A stretch of 11,106 nucleotides of DNA from an uncultured Collinsella sp. (GTDB taxonomy: Bacteria; Actinomycetota; Coriobacteriia; Coriobacteriales; Coriobacteriaceae): positions 1-11,106 of the forward strand of contig CALJCO010000060.1 in assembly GCA_938023905.1 (NCBI GenBank), in the 5' to 3' direction. The notes under the pieces were generated by a model. The model saw nothing but the letters and a program-made list of their open reading frames with translations. It made no database searches and was not told the DNA's origin. The first letter of the stretch is position 1. Every line of letters begins with the position of its first letter. Made by a program: the position numbers and the translations under genes. This document shows positions 7,632-11,106 of the stretch, one piece after another.

Positions 7632-9068
7632 TTAAAGCTCCAGCTCGTTCAAGCGCAGGATTGCCACGATATAAATCTTGAGCGCCTGCTTGAGCTGCTC
7701 TTCGTTGGCGCACTCGTTGGGGCCGTGCATCTGGCCGCCCCATGGGGGCAGCTCCAGGCCGGTCTCCTCGGGGCCAAACGAGACGGCGCGGGCAAAGTTG
7801 CGTGCGTACGTGCCACCGCCCATGGCGAAGGGCTCGACATGCTTGCCCGTAAACTCGTTATAGGTATCGATAAGCGCCTTCACAGCCGGATCGTCGGCAG
7901 AGACCGAGAACGGCACCTTTGCGCGATCCACGCGATACGTCACGCCAAAGCGGCCCACAAGTGGCTCGAGCTGCTCGCGGATGGTATCGGCGCTCGTGCT
8001 GTCGGGGAAACGCACGTCAATGACCTGCTCAATGTGGCCATCCACCACGCGGATGACGCCGGGGTTGCACGTGAGCGGGCCAAACGCCGCGTTCGTCGCA
8101 TCGATACCCAGGCCGCGGCCATAGGCATCCGCATGCACAAAGGCCAGGAACTTGACGAACTCGTGCTCGGCAGGCGTCAGCAGGCGCTCGTCACGGGCAC
8201 CAAACGCATCCTCGGCCTCGCGCAGATACGCCACGATGAGGCCGACGGCATTGATCGTTCCCTCGGGCATCGAGGCATGACCGCCAATGCCGTGGGCAAA
8301 AATCTGCGCATGCCCGTTATCGAGCGCCGTGATCTCCAGGCGGCCGGCATTCTCAACGGGCGCCGGCAGTTCATCGGCGGCAATCGCAAGCTCGCAGATA
8401 GACTGCGACGGAATGGCGTTGCTCGCCTCGGCACCGCTCCAGGACACAATGCGCCCGCCGTCGATCTTGGAACTCACAAACGTCGCCCCAAACTGGCCCT
8501 TCTCGGCATTACAGACCGGGAACTCGGCATCGGGTGTAAACAAAAAGTCGGGGTCTGCGTGGTTCTCCAGATAATGGTGAACGTCGGACATGCCCACCTC
8601 CTCATCGCAGCCCAGCAGCGCGCGGAAGGTGTAGCGCGGGGTAATACCGTGCTTGAGCAGATAGGCGCCGGCGTAGAGCGACAGCACGGCAGGACCCTTG
8701 TCGTCGATAACGCCGCGGCCGAGCAGCCAGCCCTCGCGACGCTCCATCGCAAACGGGTCGGTGTTCCAGCCGGGGCCTGCGGGCACCACGTCCACATGGC
8801 AAATGGTCGCGAGCTGCTTGTCGCCGCGGCCAGGGATATCGGCAATGCCCACATAACCCTCGTCGTCGCTCGTCTGGTAGCCGAGCTTTTGCGCAATGCC
8901 GAGCGCGCAATCGAGCGCGTCACGGACTGGACGGCCAAACGGCGCGCCGGGCTCCGCATTGGCAGAAACCGCCACGGACGGATAGCTCACCAGACGCTCG
9001 ATATCGGCGACGACATCTTCCCAAACCTCGTCGACATACTCGGCAACGCTCTGCTCCACCTGATTCAT
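7632..9068 (-). CDS. pepV: M20 family dipeptidase, PepV/Sapep-like
   Basis: A 478-residue cytoplasmic zinc-dependent dipeptidase that releases amino acids from dipeptides. The family is the PepV/Sapep branch of M20: full length (about 460-480) and with the large lid domain. Metal site: His91 in HVDVVPAG, the bridging Asp122 in GVIDDKGP, catalytic Glu156 and metal Glu157 in CDEEVGM, Asp180 in TPDAEFPV, and His448 in GGQMHGPNE. All expected ligands are present. The lid domain is about 195-385, with HGIGGHASMPEG at 259-270; the substrate-binding MGGGTYARN is at 416-424. The ATG at 9068 has an AAGGAGGT ribosome-binding site 5 nt upstream, the best in the window, so the in-frame codons above it are leader. 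It follows the Gph-like phosphatase by 54 nt on the same strand, and a terminator lies downstream. Confidence 0.93.
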   Translation of the reverse strand: MNQVEQSVAEYVDEVWEDVVADIERLVSYPSVAVSANAEPGAPFGRPVRDALDCALGIAQKLGYQTSDDEGYVGIADIPGRGDKQLATICHVDVVPAGPGWNTDPFAMERREGWLLGRGVIDDKGPAVLSLYAGAYLLKHGITPRYTFRALLGCDEEVGMSDVHHYLENHADPDFLFTPDAEFPVCNAEKGQFGATFVSSKIDGGRIVSWSGAEASNAIPSQSICELAIAADELPAPVENAGRLEITALDNGHAQIFAHGIGGHASMPEGTINAVGLIVAYLREAEDAFGARDERLLTPAEHEFVKFLAFVHADAYGRGLGIDATNAAFGPLTCNPGVIRVVDGHIEQVIDVRFPDSTSADTIREQLEPLVGRFGVTYRVDRAKVPFSVSADDPAVKALIDTYNEFTGKHVEPFAMGGGTYARNFARAVSFGPEETGLELPPWGGQMHGPNECANEEQLKQALKIYIVAILRLNELEL

Positions 9069-9122
9069 GGACGACCTCCTTACCAATGAGCGGCGAGCGT
9101 GCCCGCCCCTCACATCACATAC

Positions 9123-9785
9123 TTATATAGCGAAAAGTTTAGCAAGCTCGGCCACCGAGTGCACCACCGCATCGGCGCCCGCGGCCTCATGCTCACCCGG
9201 CGCCGCCGCGCCCGAATAGATGCCGATGCACGGCACGCCCATTGCGTGCGCGCCCTCCACATCGTTAAAGCGATCGCCGATCATCACGGCATCGTCCGCC
9301 GTCGCACCGAGCGCCGCCAGGGCATCGCGGACCGAATCGGCCTTGGTCTCGCGTCCCTGCGGCGGATTCATGCCAACCACTGCCTTAAACTGAGAAAGCC
9401 CCAGCTCGCCCACCATGTCGATGCACTTTGCCTCCATGCGCGACGTCGCCACGGCCAAGCGATGCCCCTGGGCGGCCAACCCATCCAGCAGCTCGGAAAT
9501 TCCATCGAACACAGGGTACTCTTCCGGTCCCAGCTCATCAAAAAAGGCACGGTACTCGTCGGCCACCACAAGCGACTCCTCGCGCGAGAAGCCATAAAAG
9601 TCGTGAAAGCTCTTCCACAGGGGCGGCCCAATCATGCGGCGCAGATCACCCATCTGCGCCTCCGAAAACCCGCGCACAGCCAGCGTCTTGCGCGTCGAGG
9701 TCATCACCGCCCGGCCTGTATCGGCCACCGTGCCATCGAAATCAAACAGCACAACCGACCGCTTGCATATCTCCAGCTGCTCCAC
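9123..9785 (-). CDS. HAD-IA family phosphatase, phosphoglycolate phosphatase-like
   Basis: A 220-residue cytoplasmic HAD hydrolase of the Gph/PGMB type with an alpha-helical C1 cap (about 25-90). Motif I is VVLFDFDGTVADT with D15 and D17; motif II is S115 in VATSRME; the lysine is K148 in GRETKAD; motif IV is VMIGDRFNDVEGA with D171 and D175. Similar proteins hydrolyse 2-phosphoglycolate, pyrophosphate or sugar phosphates; the sequence does not separate these. The frame extends to a TTG at 9851, but the added residues would lie across the divergent promoter. I chose the GTG at 9785, which follows GAGAGGG at good spacing and gives the usual length; the GTG at 9791 is an alternative. It is the first gene of the unit with the dipeptidase, divergent from the DegV gene. 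Confidence 0.88.
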   Translation of the reverse strand: MEQLEICKRSVVLFDFDGTVADTGRAVMTSTRKTLAVRGFSEAQMGDLRRMIGPPLWKSFHDFYGFSREESLVVADEYRAFFDELGPEEYPVFDGISELLDGLAAQGHRLAVATSRMEAKCIDMVGELGLSQFKAVVGMNPPQGRETKADSVRDALAALGATADDAVMIGDRFNDVEGAHAMGVPCIGIYSGAAAPGEHEAAGADAVVHSVAELAKLFAI

Positions 9786-9834
9786 TGGCACCCTCTCTTC
9801 CCCAGTTGACGATTTCCACACCGACACTTCAAAC

Positions 9835-9856
9835 TGTTGACTATTCAACAATTGAA
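9835..9856. promoter_or_regulatory. Overlapping palindromes in the divergent promoter region
   Basis: TGTTGA-ctat-TCAACA (9835-9850) and TTCAA-caa-TTGAA (9844-9856) overlap between two divergent genes, in an AT-rich patch of GC-rich DNA. This layout suits a repressor or activator site acting on one or both genes. No regulator gene lies next to it, so the ligand is unknown. Confidence 0.35.
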
Positions 9857-9880
9857 CCTAGTAATGTGGAACGACTCTAC

Positions 9881-9886
9881 TATACT
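9881..9886 (+). promoter_or_regulatory. Candidate -10 hexamer TATACT for the DegV gene
   Basis: TATACT matches five of six positions of the consensus and lies 57 nt upstream of the DegV start. The best -35-like hexamer, TTGAAC at 9852-9857 (one base in from the palindrome), is too far away (about 23 nt), so the -35 assignment is uncertain. Confidence 0.4.
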
Positions 9887-9942
9887 TGTCGCACTTTGCT
9901 CTCAGAAGGCGGCGCGCAAGCGCCCCAACGAAAGGTGCAATT

Positions 9943-10803
9943 ATGTCTTTTGCCATCATAACCGACTCCACATCGGACATCTCCCCCGCTCGTGCTCAAG
10001 AGCTCGGCATTTACGTCATTCCGCTGCATGTGATTATCGAGGGCGAGGACCTGCTCGACCAGGTGCAGATTACCGCCGAGGAATACATCGCCCGCATGGC
10101 TGGTTCCGAGCAGTTGCCGCACACATCGCAGCCGAGCGCCGGCGAGTTCAAGGCGCTCTTTGACCGCGTGCGCGCCGACGGCCATGATAGCGCCATCTTT
10201 ATCTCGCTATGCAGCGAGTGGTCTGCCTGCTATGCCAACGCCAGCCTGACGGCCGAGACCCACGAGCTCGACGTGCGCTGCATCGATTCGCGCACCGGTT
10301 CGGGCGCCGAGGGTCTGCTGGTGGAGTACGCGCTCGCCATGCGCGAGGACGGCCGCAGCCTGGACGAGACCGAGGCGCAGATCCGCGCGACGCTGCCCGA
10401 TGCACACCTGCTACTGATTCCCCGCACACTCGAGAACCTCGTTAAGAACGGCCGCGCGCCCAAACTCGCCGGCCAGCTCACGCAGATGTTCAACATTCGC
10501 CTGGCCGTTTCGCCGGAGTGGAAGTCAGGCGAAATCAAGGCCATCAAGAAGGGCCGCGGTGCCAAGCGCATCGTTGCGAACACCATGGCTGACTGCCTCG
10601 AATTTTTGACCGAGCACCCGGGCTCCAGCGTGCGCGTGCTCACGACCGGTGCTGCCGAGGAGCAGGAGCTCGTTAACCAAGCGCTCGCAGGCCAGAACTA
10701 CGTAGACGCCGGCACCGGCCCCATCGGCTGCACCATCGCCACCCACGTAGGCGTCGACGCCATCGCCATCAGCTACTGTCCCCGCTACCAACCTGCCAAT
10801 TAG
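9943..10803 (+). CDS. DegV family protein (fatty-acid-binding FakB-like)
   Basis: A 286-residue cytoplasmic protein of the DegV family, whose characterised members (FakB) bind a fatty acid for phosphorylation by FakA. The N-terminal lobe begins FAIITDSTSDI (3-13); TSQPSAGEF at 61-69 is the family's ligand-head motif; CIDSRTGSGAEGLL (113-126) is the second conserved loop. LENLVKNGRAPK at 163-174 and the C-terminal TGPIGCTIATHVG (258-270) complete the pattern. No fakA is in the window. The ATG at 9943 has GAAAGGTG upstream; the frame could start at a TTG at 9886, but that would cover the promoter. The last residues, about 279-286 (CPRYQPAN), lie beyond the usual end of the fold and are encoded by hairpin element D, whose core contains the TAG stop. 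Confidence 0.93.
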   Translation: MSFAIITDSTSDISPARAQELGIYVIPLHVIIEGEDLLDQVQITAEEYIARMAGSEQLPHTSQPSAGEFKALFDRVRADGHDSAIFISLCSEWSACYANASLTAETHELDVRCIDSRTGSGAEGLLVEYALAMREDGRSLDETEAQIRATLPDAHLLLIPRTLENLVKNGRAPKLAGQLTQMFNIRLAVSPEWKSGEIKAIKKGRGAKRIVANTMADCLEFLTEHPGSSVRVLTTGAAEEQELVNQALAGQNYVDAGTGPIGCTIATHVGVDAIAISYCPRYQPAN

Positions 10804-10826
10804 GGACAGGTTTATTTTGGCAGGTT
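10790..10826 (+). repeat. GGGGAC-type hairpin element D at the DegV stop codon
   Basis: Perfect 10-bp arms AACCTGCCAA (10790-10799) and TTGGCAGGTT (10817-10826) enclose a 17-nt core, TTAGGGACAGGTTTATT. The core motif is AGGGAC rather than GGGGAC, at the same core position as in the other elements. The DegV TAG stop (10801-10803) is inside the core. A second, mutually exclusive pairing, CTGTCCC (10776-10782) with GGGACAG (10803-10809), is also perfect. Confidence 0.7.
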
Positions 10827-10929
10827 TTATCTGGGCAAACGTTAAACGGTAACAAAGGCTTGCCTGGCAAGATCGGACATGCCAAAGCCGTCGAACAACC
10901 GAAGTACACCCAGCCACAACAAAGCCATC

Positions 10930-10970
10930 ACGCCGACGCGCCGCAACTCAAGGCGCGCCGGCGTCTTTTT
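10930..10970 (+). terminator. Intrinsic terminator downstream of the DegV gene
   Basis: Thirteen positions with one mismatch (10930-10942 with 10952-10964), a 9-nt loop, and TTTTT after one further base. It is 127 nt beyond the DegV stop with no gene between, so the DegV transcript has an unusually long 3' leader-out, or an unrecognised small RNA ends here. Confidence 0.85.
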
Positions 10971-11106
10971 AGGAGTCGCGGCGGAAAAGGGGCCGTTTTA
11001 GCCAAAAGGCCGCGAAACGCTTCCCATTACGCCGCAACTTCATTGCCGCCCAGGTAGCGTGCAGAGATGTGGTGTAAGAGGCGGGGCATGCCCCGCCTCC
11101 GCCCTT
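10971..11106. other. Non-coding tail with further hairpins
   Basis: No supported gene. A hairpin at 10991-11011 (GGCC and TTTT pairing with AAAA and GGCC, one bulged base) is followed on the minus strand by CCTTTTCC and may terminate a minus-strand gene lying beyond the window. A 22-nt perfect palindrome, GAGGCGGGGCATGCCCCGCCTC, sits at 11078-11099. A minus-strand frame is open from the edge down to a TAA at 10969-10971 (about 45 codons), without recognisable content. Nothing else is visible. Confidence 0.4.

Noticed and set aside
9786..9851. Longer start (TTG at 9851) for the Gph-like phosphatase
   Set aside because: It adds residues with no family similarity and overlaps the palindromes in the divergent promoter; the GTG at 9785 has a ribosome-binding site and gives the usual length.

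Overview
The window is GC-rich bacterial chromosome. Its gene content, compact intergenic regions, GC-rich codon usage and strong intrinsic terminators fit a Coriobacteriia gut actinobacterium, most likely Collinsella-like. That placement is inference from style and gene set; no rRNA or tRNA is present to confirm it. Ten protein genes are supported, nine on the minus strand and one (a DegV family gene) on the plus strand.

Layout from left to right. Positions 1-219 are non-coding and contain several hairpins. Then, all on the minus strand: a short DtxR/MntR-type metalloregulator (220-609); a two-gene unit of an Uup-like ABC-F ATPase (1599-3458) and a Cof-type HAD phosphatase (822-1592), ending in a terminator; the phosphate uptake operon pstS-pstC-pstA-pstB (7321 down to 3662), ending in a strong terminator; and a two-gene unit of a Gph-like HAD phosphatase (9123-9785) and a PepV/Sapep-like M20 dipeptidase (7632-9068), also ending in a terminator. 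A divergent intergenic region at about 9786-9942 leads to the plus-strand DegV gene (9943-10803). The last 300 bases are non-coding with several hairpins.

The pst genes form one complete high-affinity phosphate transporter: binding lipoprotein, two permeases and an ATPase, with overlapping or closely spaced cistrons. No phoU, phoB or phoR lies in the window. The other genes are housekeeping: translation-associated ATPase, phosphatases, dipeptide hydrolysis, fatty-acid binding and metal-dependent regulation.

The most unusual signal is a family of four short intergenic elements at 784-812, 3503-3543, 7515-7551 and 10790-10826. Each has inverted-repeat arms of its own sequence around a 17-nt core with GGGGAC (AGGGAC in one) at core positions 3-8. 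The arms share no sequence, but core length and motif position are constant. One element overlaps the DegV stop codon and seems to supply the last codons of that protein. They look like a dispersed REP-like or otherwise mobile hairpin family, but no mobilising enzyme is in view.
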